A stretch of DNA of 64,000 nt from G963663365 sp963663365 (GCA_963663365.2 CAXXIH010000004.1:124001-188000), one strand, 5' to 3'. Counted from the first letter of the stretch, positions 7,793 to 17,790 are shown. The notes: generated from the letters alone by a model not told the origin. A program made the numbers and translations.

Positions 7793-8272
7793 CTACGTCG
7801 AAGTACCCGGAACGGTATCGAAGGCAAGTTCATACATCACATAATTCGGCTCGATCATCCCCAGACGTTCATAGACAGCGCGTGCTGCGGTATTGTCTTT
7901 TTCTACATAAAGCCGCAGGCCCGTTGCTGTCCCCGCTTCCCGGGCCTTTTGGAGAATGGTTTCATAAAGACTGCGAAAAACGCCCCGCTTACGCCACGTA
8001 TGGATAACATAGACGCTTTGAATCCACCACTGCACACCGTTCCGCCAATCACTCCACTCATAGGTAATCATCGCCTGTCCGATGACTCTCCCTTCCACCT
8101 CCGCCACAAAATAAATTCCTTTGAAAGGATCATCGAGCACAGCCTTCACTCCCGCTTCAAGCCGCTCTATATCCAGTTCAAGCCCTTCAGTTTCCTTTGC
8201 CATGGCGGCATTGAACCGGACAATCGCGGTTTGGTCTTTTTGGCAAGCTTTCCGAATTATGTATCCACTCAT
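7793..8272 (-). CDS. GNAT family N-acetyltransferase
   Basis: The protein has 159 aa from MSGYIIRKA, with GAGAGGGGA upstream of the ATG at 8272. The GNAT fold elements are in order: N-terminal strand YIIRKACQKDQ, FVAEVEGRVIGQAMITYEWSDW (strands 2-4), SVYVIHTWRKRGVFRSLYE (beta4 and the acetyl-CoA pyrophosphate loop, R-x-x-G-x form), then GLRLYVEKDNTAARAVYERLGM, the classic final motif. Cytoplasmic; it acetylates an unknown amine. Monocistronic, with no informative neighbours. Confidence 0.85.
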   Translation of the reverse strand: MSGYIIRKACQKDQTAIVRFNAAMAKETEGLELDIERLEAGVKAVLDDPFKGIYFVAEVEGRVIGQAMITYEWSDWRNGVQWWIQSVYVIHTWRKRGVFRSLYETILQKAREAGTATGLRLYVEKDNTAARAVYERLGMIEPNYVMYELAFDTVPGTST

Positions 8273-8633
8273 AGCACAATCCCCTCTCTGAATCCTTATA
8301 TTTACTGCAAGCGCAGAGGCTAGTTGAATGGAATCAGCACCTTATCATCATGCCTGTTTCGGTTGACGCCGTTAAGGATGGCTCTCTATTTTGAAGGCTC
8401 ATCAGCAATTCGTTTCACTGCAATCTTCCGCAGACTTATGCCCTATAACAACTCACCTTCGTATGGCTAAACTGGAAATGTCCTTGGGGGTTTCTTGAAG
8501 TCAGAGTTAGCAGCGTCTTATTGCTGCATGCCGATGGATAAATCCATACGGTAACAAGCCAACTTCACCCAAAAGGCTATCGTATTTTTAATCCTATTTC
8601 GGACCGGTTATAAACCGGCGCGGAGGCATTGAG
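8273..8633. other. 361-bp intergenic region upstream of serC
   Basis: It lies between the divergent GNAT and serC genes. No convincing open frame, tRNA or riboswitch was recognised. A compact CCGGTT-ATA-AACCGG hairpin (8604-8618) abuts the serC Shine-Dalgarno GGAGG at 8622-8626. Confidence 0.5.
8604..8618 (+). promoter_or_regulatory. 5'-UTR hairpin next to the serC ribosome-binding site
   Basis: A perfect 6-bp stem CCGGTT/AACCGG with a 3-nt loop ends 3 nt before GGAGG. A near-identical arrangement precedes the Gfo/Idh/MocA gene at 25984. Confidence 0.4.
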
Positions 8634-9728
8634 ATGGAAAAGCGCATTTATAATTTCTCGGCAGGACCGGCAGCACTTCCTTTGCCGGCATTGGAAGAGG
8701 CCCAACGCGACCTTCTTGCACTTCCGGGTGTGGGCATGTCGATTATGGAGATCAGTCACCGTTCCAAACAATGTTTGGAGGTATTTGAGTCTTGTGAGGC
8801 AAATCTCCGCAAACTTCTAAGCATTCCCGATAGTCACAAAGTCTTGTTTCTGCACGGCGGCGCTTCTCTTCAATTCTCTATGGTTCCCATCAATCTTTTA
8901 CGCGGTTCAGGCAAACCTGCGGATTATATTATCACCGGATCTTGGGCGAAAAAGGCCATTAAAGAAGCCCAACGCGAGGGCGAAACAAATGTCGCATGGG
9001 ATGGAAGCGGCGACAATTTCAAACGTGTCCCAAAAGATTCGGAATTGCAATTAAGTTCCGACGCGGCCTATTGCCATTACACATCGAATGAGACAATTCA
9101 AGGAATTGAATTTGACAAAGAGCCGGACACAGGCGATGTGCCTCTGATCTGCGATGCGTCCTCCAATTTCCTAAGCAAGCCGCTCGCCATGGATCGCTAC
9201 GGAATCCTTTATGCCGGAGCTCAAAAGAATGCTGGTCCCGCGGGTGTGGCGATTGTCATCATGCGCGAAGACATGATCGAGCGTTTCGGCGAAGAAACTC
9301 ATGCGATGCTCGACTATCGCAATGCTATAGACAAGCAATCCATGTACAACACACCGCCCGTTTTTGCCGTTTACATGGTCGGCTTGGTTGCAAAGTGGCT
9401 GGTTGAGACCATTGGCGGCCTCGACAAAATGCAAAAGATCAACAAAGACAAAGCGCAACTGCTTTATGACGCTATTGACCAGAGCGGCGGCTTCTATAAA
9501 GGACACGCCGAAAAAGACAGCCGGTCGGCGATGAACGTCACATGGACTATGGAAAACTCCGAGTTGGAGCAGGAGTTCATCAGCAGCGCCCAGGCCCAGG
9601 GGCTTTCAGGATTGAAAGGCCACCGTTCGGTCGGCGGGCTGCGGGCTTCGATTTATAACGCCATGCCTGTCGCAGGCTGTGAAACCTTACGTGACTTTAT
9701 GCTCGAATTCCAGAAAAACAAAGGCTAA
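8634..9728 (+). CDS. serC: Phosphoserine aminotransferase
   Basis: The protein has 364 aa. SerC converts 3-phosphohydroxypyruvate and glutamate to phosphoserine in serine synthesis and also serves pyridoxal-phosphate synthesis. Diagnostic segments are YNFSAGPAALP at the N-terminus, SIMEISHRS, LFLHGGASLQF, HYTSNETIQGIEF, DASSNFLSKP and YAGAQKNAGPAG with the PLP-lysine K198. The C-terminus carries GHRSVGGLRASIYNAMP. Length is normal for the family and the active site looks intact. GGAGG lies 7 nt before the ATG; a hairpin precedes it and a strong terminator follows at 9768, so the gene is monocistronic. Confidence 0.96.
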   Translation: MEKRIYNFSAGPAALPLPALEEAQRDLLALPGVGMSIMEISHRSKQCLEVFESCEANLRKLLSIPDSHKVLFLHGGASLQFSMVPINLLRGSGKPADYIITGSWAKKAIKEAQREGETNVAWDGSGDNFKRVPKDSELQLSSDAAYCHYTSNETIQGIEFDKEPDTGDVPLICDASSNFLSKPLAMDRYGILYAGAQKNAGPAGVAIVIMREDMIERFGEETHAMLDYRNAIDKQSMYNTPPVFAVYMVGLVAKWLVETIGGLDKMQKINKDKAQLLYDAIDQSGGFYKGHAEKDSRSAMNVTWTMENSELEQEFISSAQAQGLSGLKGHRSVGGLRASIYNAMPVAGCETLRDFMLEFQKNKG

Positions 9729-9767
9729 ACAAATATACTTACAATTAGGAAAATTATTTCCATTCAA

Positions 9768-9792
9768 CGCCCGGTTCTCCGGGCGTTTTTTT
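9768..9792 (+). terminator. Rho-independent terminator of serC
   Basis: CGCCCGG-TTCT-CCGGGCG (9768-9785) is a perfect 7-bp stem with a tetraloop, followed by seven T residues. Confidence 0.9.
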
Positions 9793-9913
9793 ATTAATTG
9801 GATTCGATGTCGACTACAATGTTTTCTAAATCATGTATACCAAGAAACGGATTTTCAATCTCTACACACCGCCTATCAGCACCTTCTATTCGGCCGGCTC
9901 ACGATTGGCAATG

Positions 9914-11470
9914 CTACAACTTTGTCCTTTTCAAAGAATCCACATATTCCGGATAAAGTTTTTTTACGCAATCCGGACATAATCCATGACTGAACTGGGC
10001 ATCGGAATGTTCAGTAATGTAGGACTCGATCTGTTCCCAATAACCATGATCGTCGCGGATTTTTTTGCATGAAGAGCATATCGGCAAGAGCCCGCTAAGT
10101 TTTTTAACTGTGGCCAAAGCATCCCGCAACTCTTGGTTTGTTTTATACAATGCTTGTGTACGGTCTCTCACACGCTCTTCAAGTTCATCATGAGCTTTCT
10201 TTAATTCTTCTTGGGCCGCTTTTTGTGCGGTTATATCACGAATCGAACCGGCCATACGCGTGGCATGACCATGTTCATCCCACAAAGCCTGCCCGCTCAA
10301 TGCGAACCAACGGTAGCTTCCATCACGAGTACGGAATCGACATTCCAGATCAAAGGGAAGATGCTTCTCTAAATGCAAATGCAGCGCGCCTAAAATCCGG
10401 CTTCGATCATCCGGACTCAATAAGGCAACCCAACTTTCAGTCAATTCGGATTCATCGGTTTTAAATCCCAAGAACTCTTGAAACCGCTGCGAATAAAAGA
10501 TTTCGTTTTGAGCGATGTCCCAATCCCAGAATCCATCATTCGCGCCGCGTGCGGCAAGAATATAGCGTTCTTCACGATCACGTAACGCAGCGGTGGTCTG
10601 CTCAATCACCCAACGTAAATGTGTCGGGTAGCTTAAGGCCATCCATACCAAAAAGCCGAGAGCAAAAGCGATTGCGCCACCCACTGACCAGACCCATCCA
10701 ATCCATCTCCAACTTGTTTTCCAGCCATCACGTGGAAGGACCGCAAGTTGCCAAACCTTGTCATAAACTTTTACCGCTGAGATCACCGGGTCTTGATGTA
10801 GGAGACTTTTTTCTCCTATAAGTGTTCGTTCCTGAGGCCGGAATGCGATTGGATTCACAAGAACGTATTTCAAATCTCCGGCAATCCCAAGCAAACCGGT
10901 TTGCCGGAATAATTCATCGCAATCCAAAAGCGCTATCGCTAAAATTTTCGGCGGTGTATCCTCAGTTCCGCTTTTTAACGTATCAATAGGAATATAACAA
11001 ATCAGTTTTTTTCCGGCTTTCAAATCGGCCATTCCACCCATTACAGGTACACGCAAAGAATACGCATTCTGAAGCGAACGTTGAGAATCGGAACGCTGTA
11101 ATAGATGCTCATCAATGACAACCGGAGAATCATGGCCGCTGTATATGGTCTTCACCTCTCCATCGTTAACCAATGCTAATTCCTCAATTTCAGGCGGTGC
11201 ATTGGCTAGAACCGGATATGAAGTTAAAAGCTTATCTGGGTGGTTGAAGTTTGTATTTAATAACTGATTGCACCAGTTCGCTGTGGCTTCGGCGCAATAC
11301 TGCAGCCGAGCTTCAAAACGTGTTCTGGCAACAGCAAGTTGCTCGGTGGCAAGAGCCTTTTTTGCAGAGATGGATTCCCGGCGTTCCACCCAATCGAGAG
11401 CGGCAACAGATGCACCCACGGCCAACGCGGCTAAGATTGCGGCGATGTGTGGCAGGAACCGGATTTTCAT
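9914..11470 (-). CDS. Membrane PAS sensor with C-terminal double-CxxC module, no kinase
   Basis: The protein has 518 aa, with AAGGAT upstream of the ATG. Layout: TM1 about residues 7-26; periplasmic sensor about 28-255; TM2 about 257-282; a PAS/PAC domain about 295-415 (GANDGFWDWDIAQNEIFYS, FRTRDGSYRWFALSGQ, GSIRDITAQKAAQEEL); a coiled coil to about 450; and a C-terminal module from 458 with PICSSCKKIRDDHGYW (C465, C468), HSDAQFSHG and CPDC (C498, C501). That module occurs at the ends of many bacterial sensor proteins and is probably a zinc-bound signal-output or interaction unit. No histidine kinase, GGDEF or chemotaxis domain is present. The signal and partner are unknown. Confidence 0.8.
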   Translation of the reverse strand: MKIRFLPHIAAILAALAVGASVAALDWVERRESISAKKALATEQLAVARTRFEARLQYCAEATANWCNQLLNTNFNHPDKLLTSYPVLANAPPEIEELALVNDGEVKTIYSGHDSPVVIDEHLLQRSDSQRSLQNAYSLRVPVMGGMADLKAGKKLICYIPIDTLKSGTEDTPPKILAIALLDCDELFRQTGLLGIAGDLKYVLVNPIAFRPQERTLIGEKSLLHQDPVISAVKVYDKVWQLAVLPRDGWKTSWRWIGWVWSVGGAIAFALGFLVWMALSYPTHLRWVIEQTTAALRDREERYILAARGANDGFWDWDIAQNEIFYSQRFQEFLGFKTDESELTESWVALLSPDDRSRILGALHLHLEKHLPFDLECRFRTRDGSYRWFALSGQALWDEHGHATRMAGSIRDITAQKAAQEELKKAHDELEERVRDRTQALYKTNQELRDALATVKKLSGLLPICSSCKKIRDDHGYWEQIESYITEHSDAQFSHGLCPDCVKKLYPEYVDSLKRTKL

Positions 11471-11700
11471 GATCCTTCACCTTGCAATGGAGATGGACCA
11501 CAACAAATCCACGCCTTTCAATTCCCCGGTGTTTATATTGTATCGCATTGACACTTAATAATCTCGTAAAAAATGGGCTTGCCCGCAATTATTCCTGTGA
11601 TTTGCGACTGATTCTCAAAACAAAGTCCAATTCAGTGCAATAAAATGTGACACCTCCCTAAAGATGCGGCAGTGGGCTCGGCACAATCGGAGCGAATAGT

Positions 11701-13203
11701 CTACAGGTCATACAATTCACTATACTTATTTTCGAGATAGTTCAAATATGGATCAGCAGATAAATCTTTGCCCGTGACCTTATGAATCAGTTCAGGCGCG
11801 GTGAACCGTCTGCCATGCTGATGGATGTGTTCGCGCAACCAACCTAATAGTCCGGAGAATTCTCCTGATTCGATCTGACTCCACAAGGCAGGAATATCTC
11901 TTTCGATCTGTTCAAACATCTGAGCGGCATAAAGATTGCCCAGCGTATAGGTTGGAAAATATCCCATGGCGCCATGTGACCAATGGATATCCTGCAAACA
12001 TCCGGAAGCATCGTCTTGAACATCGACGCCCAAGTAATCTTTCATTTTTTGGTTCCAAACTTCAGGAATATCAGCGGGACGTAAATCGCCTTCAATCAAA
12101 CCTGTCTCAATTTCAAAGCGTAAGATGATATGCAGGTTGTATGTACACTCATCGGCTTCTACCCGAATTAAGGACGGTTGGACTTGATTAATGGCCGCAT
12201 AAACTTGTTCGGCCGTAACATGATCGAGCTGTCCCGGATACTGTTGCCGGAAGGCACCGGTGTAATGCTTCCAAAAGGGCAAACTGCGCCCAATCATGTT
12301 TTCCCACATACGGGATTGGGATTCATGAATACCCAGCGAAATTGCATCGCCAAGTGTGCTGCGCCGGTCCTCTTCACGAAATCCCTGTTCGTAAAGCGCA
12401 TGCCCCCCTTCATGAATCGAGCCTGTGAGCGCAGAAAACGGCTCATCCCGGCTGACACGCGTTGTTATACGTACATCATAAAGATCGAAATTAGTTGTGA
12501 ATGGATGAACGGATTTATCTTGGCGTCCCGCATCGAAATCGTATCCCATATCTTTCAACACACGTAACGTGAAATCCCACTGTGCTTTTTCATCCCACTT
12601 CTGCTGACACCAACTCAAATCCGGTTGGCGGTCTGCGCTCACAATCCTGCTTACAAGCGCACTCTGCTTTTCCGCAAGCAATGCAAAAATGCCTTTTAGC
12701 GCTTCAACCGTCATTCCGCGCTCGAATTCTTCAAGCAGCGCATTGTAAGGAGAGCCTTCATATCCATAATAATCCGCCTTACGCCGAAGAAGATCGATCA
12801 TCTTTGCCAACTGCGGCTCAAAGAGTTTGAAATTGGACTCTTTGCGTGCTTCAACCCAGACTCGATATGCCTCACTCTGCTCTTTGGCAAATTCATGCAC
12901 GAATGATTCCGGGAGTTTGGTTTCACGCCGATAATCATGAAGCGTTTCGGAGACCAACTTTGCATCATCGGGTGATAATGAGTCAATTTGATCGCTTACG
13001 TCTTGGAGCAAGCCTCCGAATTCGGCGCTGGTGAACATCCGATGCGAAATCGCAGACAGTGTCGCCAACTGTTGCCCGCGCCCCGGGGCGGCTTTGGGAG
13101 GCATGTAGACTTCTTGATCCCAATGCAGCAGTGAAACCGCCGAACGGACATCGCAAATTTCACCCAGTTTTTCGCGCAACTCTTTGATTTTTGACTCTGA
13201 CAT
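11701..13203 (-). CDS. Metallocarboxypeptidase, M32 (Taq) family
   Basis: The protein has 500 aa starting MSESKIKEL at 13203, with GGAG 8 nt upstream; a slightly longer frame lacks a ribosome site. The M32 zinc motif HEGGH is at residues 264-268, with a downstream glutamate in LGIHESQSRMWENMIGRS, and DLRPADIPEVWNQKM and HWSHGAMGYFPTYTLGNLYAAQ are family hallmarks. These cytosolic enzymes remove C-terminal residues from peptides. Length matches the family (about 500). The gene is divergent from the DUF5703 gene at 13439. No sign of damage. Confidence 0.93.
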   Translation of the reverse strand: MSESKIKELREKLGEICDVRSAVSLLHWDQEVYMPPKAAPGRGQQLATLSAISHRMFTSAEFGGLLQDVSDQIDSLSPDDAKLVSETLHDYRRETKLPESFVHEFAKEQSEAYRVWVEARKESNFKLFEPQLAKMIDLLRRKADYYGYEGSPYNALLEEFERGMTVEALKGIFALLAEKQSALVSRIVSADRQPDLSWCQQKWDEKAQWDFTLRVLKDMGYDFDAGRQDKSVHPFTTNFDLYDVRITTRVSRDEPFSALTGSIHEGGHALYEQGFREEDRRSTLGDAISLGIHESQSRMWENMIGRSLPFWKHYTGAFRQQYPGQLDHVTAEQVYAAINQVQPSLIRVEADECTYNLHIILRFEIETGLIEGDLRPADIPEVWNQKMKDYLGVDVQDDASGCLQDIHWSHGAMGYFPTYTLGNLYAAQMFEQIERDIPALWSQIESGEFSGLLGWLREHIHQHGRRFTAPELIHKVTGKDLSADPYLNYLENKYSELYDL

Positions 13204-13438
13204 CGAAGCACTCCGATAGAGGATCATGCGGCCACATAGCCGGACTTCTCATATCTTACCGCTCTTGGCAGCGAGGCAAGACGGCTCCCGGAGGTGTGCA
13301 GCTGGCCGAGAACACAAATAGTCATACAAAACCGGCATCCGGATTAAACATTGGGCCAATTGCGCGCCTTGTCAAGCATCGCAGTCCAAGCCATGATGTT
13401 TGCACAGACAAACCGTGCAATCTGACAGGGAAAACCTC

Positions 13439-15703
13439 ATGAATCGCTCCATCGGATTACGATCTTCGGCCTTTTTAGTCATCGGGCTTGTGTTCTCTAC
13501 GATCAACGTTCAGGCCCAAACCGATGTTTCTCATTACAACGTGATTTGGGATTCGCCAAGCCAAAACTCATCGGGATCGATGCCATTGGGAAATGGGGAT
13601 ATCGGGCTAAATGCCTGGGTCGAAAAAAACGGCGATCTTCTTTTTTATATCAGCAAAACGGATGCCTGGAGCGGGAACGGACGCCTGCTCAAGTTAGGAC
13701 GTGTTCGTGTCCGCTTAAATCCCAATCCCCTCAAAAAGAACGATTCGTTTCGGCAAACTCTTTCGCTAAAAGATGCAACAATTCGCATCGAGGCCGGGCA
13801 AGGAAATGATTCTATCGAACTCCTGCTCTGGGCCGATGCCAATGCTCCTATCGTGCATATACAGGCAAACGGGCAGAAACCATTTGAGATTGAAACCAAA
13901 CTGGAGAGCTGGCGTAACGAAATTCGGGAGATGACTTCCGAGCGGGAAAAATTCAGCGCCTATGGCATATCTTCAGCGCCTTTTCCTATCCGGGTTATGC
14001 CGGACCGGACCATCGAAACCAAAGACAACCGGATTGTCTGGTATCACCGCAACGAATCGTCCATCTGGGGGCCGACGCTCGAATTACAGGGACTTCAAAC
14101 ATTCCGCGCTCATGCACAAGATCCCCTCCTGCACCGTACCTTTGGTGGAGCAATCGAAGGAGATGGATTCATAAAGCGTGATAACACAACATTGATATCC
14201 AAGCAGCCCAATCAGGAGTTTGCGATCACAATCCATCTGCTCACCGCACAAACGGACACAGCCGAAGATTGGCTCGCACAACTTGATGATTCTATCCATA
14301 ACAATAAGCAACCGTTGCCTGAATCCCGGAAGCAACACGAGGTTTGGTGGGAGCAATTCTGGAATCGAAGTTGGATACATATCACCAGTGAAAAAGAGCC
14401 CGACATCGCGTTCCGCGTGTCTCAAGGATACGCCTTACAACGTTTCATCACCGCCTGTGCAGGGCGTGGCGCTTTTCCGATCAAGTTCAACGGCTCTATC
14501 TTTACTGTGGATGCGTTGGAAAAGGACGAAAAATTCGATGCCGATTACCGGCGCTGGGGCGGACCTTATTGGTTTCAGAACACACGTTTGCCGTATTGGC
14601 CGATGCTGAATTGCGGCGATTTCGAAATGATGCAGCCACTTTTTGCCATGTACTTGGCCGGACTGCCTCTGGCAAAAGAGCGCACACAAATTTACTTTGG
14701 TCACGAAGGAGCATTCTTCCCGGAGACCATGTATTTTTGGGGAGCGTATGCAAACGATAATTATGGTTGGGATCGAGAAGGCAAGCACCCCTCTTATGTA
14801 GATAACCGTTACATCCGCTGGTACTGGAGCAACAACCTGGAACTGTTGGCGCTGATGCTCGACTATTATGACTTTAGCGGTGACGACCGTTTTTTGACAT
14901 ACGATTTCCTCCCCTTTTCTGATGAAGTTTTGACGTTTTTTGACAAACACTACAAACGCGATGAGCAGGGAAAATTGCATTTTGAGCCCGCCCAAGCCTT
15001 GGAGACATGGCATGATGCTGTTAATCCGACACCGGAAATTGCCGGATTACGGTGGGTTCTGGAACGTCTAAATCGCCTTCCTGATATTTATCGTAACAAC
15101 ACCCGCCGAGCGTTGTGGAAACACCTTAGAGATGATTTGCCCGGTTTGCCCAAGGCCACAGAAAACGGACAAACCTATATCTTGCCCGCCGAAAAATTCG
15201 AAAATCTCAGCAACTCGGAAAATCCTGAGTTGTATGCCATCTTCCCCTACCGGCTCTTCGGAATCGGCAAGCCGAACGTGGACATCGCCAGGCTCACTTT
15301 TGAAAAACGCCGTGTGAAACGTACCGGCGGATGGACTCAAGACCCCATCCAGGCAGCGCTATTAGGGCTGAATGATATTGCGAAAGAATATACAACTCAG
15401 AATTTCAAGACACACGATCCGGGCAGCCGTTTCCCGGCCTTCTGGGGGCCGAATTTCGATTGGGTGCCGGACCAAGACCACGGCGGAGTATCTATGATTG
15501 CATTGCAAAAGATGCTGATGCAAACCGACGATGGCTCTATCCGGTTGTTCCCGGCCTGGCCTAAAACATGGGATGTAGAATTCAAACTGCACGCACCGGA
15601 CAATACAACCGTTGAAGGAGTCTGCCAGGCGGGCCAACTTACCGGTCTAAAGGTTACGCCAGACAAAAAGAGGCTTACAATTATCAATACATTCAATCCA
15701 TAA
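13439..15703 (+). CDS. Exported DUF5703-type glycoside hydrolase-like protein
   Basis: The protein has 754 aa from MNRSIGLRSS with a Sec signal peptide (about 1-27, cleavage near NVQA-Q). The N-terminal beta-sandwich begins YNVIWDSPSQNSSGSMPLGNGDIG, the pattern of DUF5703 and of GH95-like enzymes, where PLGNG contacts sugar. The C-terminal half looks like an (alpha/alpha)6 barrel (RWGGPYWFQNTRLPYWPML, NRYIRWYWSNNLELLALMLDYYDF). The likely role is periplasmic polysaccharide or oligosaccharide cleavage, probably of fucose- or galactose-type linkages, but the linkage is a guess. It is followed by the S9 peptidase, TIM-barrel and DUF1080 genes on the same strand. Confidence 0.7.
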   Translation: MNRSIGLRSSAFLVIGLVFSTINVQAQTDVSHYNVIWDSPSQNSSGSMPLGNGDIGLNAWVEKNGDLLFYISKTDAWSGNGRLLKLGRVRVRLNPNPLKKNDSFRQTLSLKDATIRIEAGQGNDSIELLLWADANAPIVHIQANGQKPFEIETKLESWRNEIREMTSEREKFSAYGISSAPFPIRVMPDRTIETKDNRIVWYHRNESSIWGPTLELQGLQTFRAHAQDPLLHRTFGGAIEGDGFIKRDNTTLISKQPNQEFAITIHLLTAQTDTAEDWLAQLDDSIHNNKQPLPESRKQHEVWWEQFWNRSWIHITSEKEPDIAFRVSQGYALQRFITACAGRGAFPIKFNGSIFTVDALEKDEKFDADYRRWGGPYWFQNTRLPYWPMLNCGDFEMMQPLFAMYLAGLPLAKERTQIYFGHEGAFFPETMYFWGAYANDNYGWDREGKHPSYVDNRYIRWYWSNNLELLALMLDYYDFSGDDRFLTYDFLPFSDEVLTFFDKHYKRDEQGKLHFEPAQALETWHDAVNPTPEIAGLRWVLERLNRLPDIYRNNTRRALWKHLRDDLPGLPKATENGQTYILPAEKFENLSNSENPELYAIFPYRLFGIGKPNVDIARLTFEKRRVKRTGGWTQDPIQAALLGLNDIAKEYTTQNFKTHDPGSRFPAFWGPNFDWVPDQDHGGVSMIALQKMLMQTDDGSIRLFPAWPKTWDVEFKLHAPDNTTVEGVCQAGQLTGLKVTPDKKRLTIINTFNP

Positions 15704-15742
15704 ACGAACCTTAAGATTCGGAGTATGCGAAAGTAGTCTTTC

Positions 15743-15748
15743 TATAAT
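15743..15748 (+). promoter_or_regulatory. Candidate -10 element upstream of the S9 peptidase gene
   Basis: A perfect TATAAT stands 24 bp before the start codon, leaving a very short leader. The -35 region has no good hexamer. The surrounding string TATAATCAGAA is the same as at the 5508 promoter. Confidence 0.35.
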
Positions 15749-15771
15749 CAGAACCGTTTGGAGGATACACC

Positions 15772-17730
15772 ATGCGCACCTGGTTCAACCGGGATTTTCT
15801 ATCGCTGGCAATTGCTGTTCTTTTCATCACGCCGAGTGCGTTCTGTGAAGTAACTCGAATAGAAGAGGGTAATCTTGTTCTTGAAAATATCCCCGAGATT
15901 CCGGCGGATGTTATCGAACGGATGCGCCAATATCAGAATGTCCGTTCGGCCGTATTTCAAGACTGGATGCCAAACGACCAAGGCATTCTGATCTCTACGC
16001 GATTTGGTGAAACCTACCAGCTGCACAGTGTTTCCGGGCCGGAAAAAGCTAGGCAACAAATCACTTTCTTCGATGAGCCAATCGGTTCAGCCAAGGTCTG
16101 CCCGGACAGCCGGCAAAACACGCTGCTTTTCACAAAAGATGTCGGTGGTGGGGAAATGTATCAGATTTTTTCCTACGACTTGGGCAATGCTACCTACAAA
16201 ATGCTGACTGACGGCGTCTCCAGAAATGGAGCGATACTGTGGTCCAACAGAGGAGCCAATTTCGCTTTCTATAGTACAAAACGCAACAATCGCGATTTCG
16301 ATATTTATACCAGTTCAATTGACCGCCCCGATGAAGCCCAACTCATTCTGCAAGTAAGCGGCATGTGGAATCCGCTCGATTGGTCGCCGGATGACAAGTC
16401 ATTGCTCGTGGGCGAGTATATTTCCATTAACGAATCCCACCTATTTACATTCAACATCGCCAACCGCTCATTAGAACAAATCAATCCATCCGATGAGAAA
16501 ATCTCCTATGGCGACGCGGCATGGTCCAAGGATGGAAAGGGAATCTATTACGCATCGGATGAAGATTCCGAATTTCTGCGTCTTCGCTATTACGATCTTG
16601 CTTCAAAAAACAGTACAGTTTTGACGGAAGATATCCCTTGGGATGTTGAGTCGATCAGTCTTTCGAAAGACGGTTCCCACCTGGCTTTCATGGTCAATGA
16701 AAATGGTATGAGCAAGTTGTACCTGCTCGACACATCGACAAAAAAATACCACAAAGTTCCTGGCATTCCGGTGGGACAAGTGACAAGAGTCGATTTCCAT
16801 CCCGATGGGGACCGGATCGCTATCATTATCAACACACCTCAGTCTCCGAGCGATGTTTATATGCTTGATTTGAAGGATATGTCCTTGGAGCGTTGGACCT
16901 ACAGCGAAATCGGCGGATTGGATTCCGGTTCATTCATTGTGCCCGAGTTGATTGAATATGAAACGTTCGACGAGGTCGATGGCCACGCTCGGAAAATCCC
17001 GGCGTTTTACTTCAAGCCGGATAAGGGTGACGAGCCGTTTCCGGTTTTAATCTCAATTCATGGCGGCCCTGAAGGGCAATATCAACCGTACTTCAATCCA
17101 AGCATTCAGTATTATTTAAAAGAAATGGGAATAGCGGTTTTGGCTCCTAATGTTCGCGGATCGAGCGGCTACGGGAAAAGTTACCTAAAACTCGATAACG
17201 GTTTTAAGCGCGAAGATTCCGTAAAAGACATCGGCGCACTGTTAGATTGGATAGAAAAACAACCGGAGCTCGATCCTGAGCGCGTGGTGGTTTATGGCGG
17301 ATCATATGGGGGCTATATGGTCTTGGCTTCGATGGCACGGTATAACGACCGTCTACGCGCCGGAATCGACATCGTAGGCATCAGCAACTTTGTAACATTC
17401 CTCACCAACACCAAAGAATACCGGCGTGACTTGAGGCGTGTTGAATACGGCGACGAGCGCGATCCGGCTATGCGAGAGTTTTTGGAGAAGATTTCACCCA
17501 CTACCATCGCGCATAAAATTAGTAAACCGCTTTTCATCGCGCAGGGCCTCAACGATCCCCGTGTCCCCGCCAGCGAAGCCGAACAGATGGTCGAGGTTAT
17601 TCGCAACAACGGCGGCGATGTCTGGTATATGCTCGCCAAAGATGAAGGCCACGGATTTCGAAAAAAATCCAATCGTGACACATTCAACCACGCGATGGTT
17701 CTATTTCTGCAGGAGTTCCTGCTAAAGTAA
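15772..17730 (+). CDS. Exported S9-family prolyl oligopeptidase-like peptidase
   Basis: The protein has 652 aa with a Sec signal peptide (about 1-25, ending SAFC-E). Residues ~60-390 form a seven-bladed TolB/DPP-like propeller (WSPDDKSLLVGEY, WSKDGKGIYYASDEDSEFLRLRYYD, FHPDGDRIAI). The C-terminal alpha/beta hydrolase domain carries the oxyanion segment ISIHGGPEGQ and the catalytic triad: S511 in YGGSYGGYM, D595 in GLNDPRVP and H627 in DEGHGF. Such enzymes cut short peptides or amides in the periplasm. GGAGG lies 8 nt before the ATG. It sits between the DUF5703 and TIM-barrel genes, apparently in one run. Confidence 0.9.
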   Translation: MRTWFNRDFLSLAIAVLFITPSAFCEVTRIEEGNLVLENIPEIPADVIERMRQYQNVRSAVFQDWMPNDQGILISTRFGETYQLHSVSGPEKARQQITFFDEPIGSAKVCPDSRQNTLLFTKDVGGGEMYQIFSYDLGNATYKMLTDGVSRNGAILWSNRGANFAFYSTKRNNRDFDIYTSSIDRPDEAQLILQVSGMWNPLDWSPDDKSLLVGEYISINESHLFTFNIANRSLEQINPSDEKISYGDAAWSKDGKGIYYASDEDSEFLRLRYYDLASKNSTVLTEDIPWDVESISLSKDGSHLAFMVNENGMSKLYLLDTSTKKYHKVPGIPVGQVTRVDFHPDGDRIAIIINTPQSPSDVYMLDLKDMSLERWTYSEIGGLDSGSFIVPELIEYETFDEVDGHARKIPAFYFKPDKGDEPFPVLISIHGGPEGQYQPYFNPSIQYYLKEMGIAVLAPNVRGSSGYGKSYLKLDNGFKREDSVKDIGALLDWIEKQPELDPERVVVYGGSYGGYMVLASMARYNDRLRAGIDIVGISNFVTFLTNTKEYRRDLRRVEYGDERDPAMREFLEKISPTTIAHKISKPLFIAQGLNDPRVPASEAEQMVEVIRNNGGDVWYMLAKDEGHGFRKKSNRDTFNHAMVLFLQEFLLK

Positions 17731-17790
17731 GCCCCACTCCTGCGCAAATCATCGGCAAGGGTGAACGACAACCAACCGGAGAATGAGAGA

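Noticed and set aside
14435..15013. 192-codon minus-strand open frame inside the DUF5703 gene
   Set aside because: Antisense shadow of a well-supported gene; no start context and no recognisable protein.
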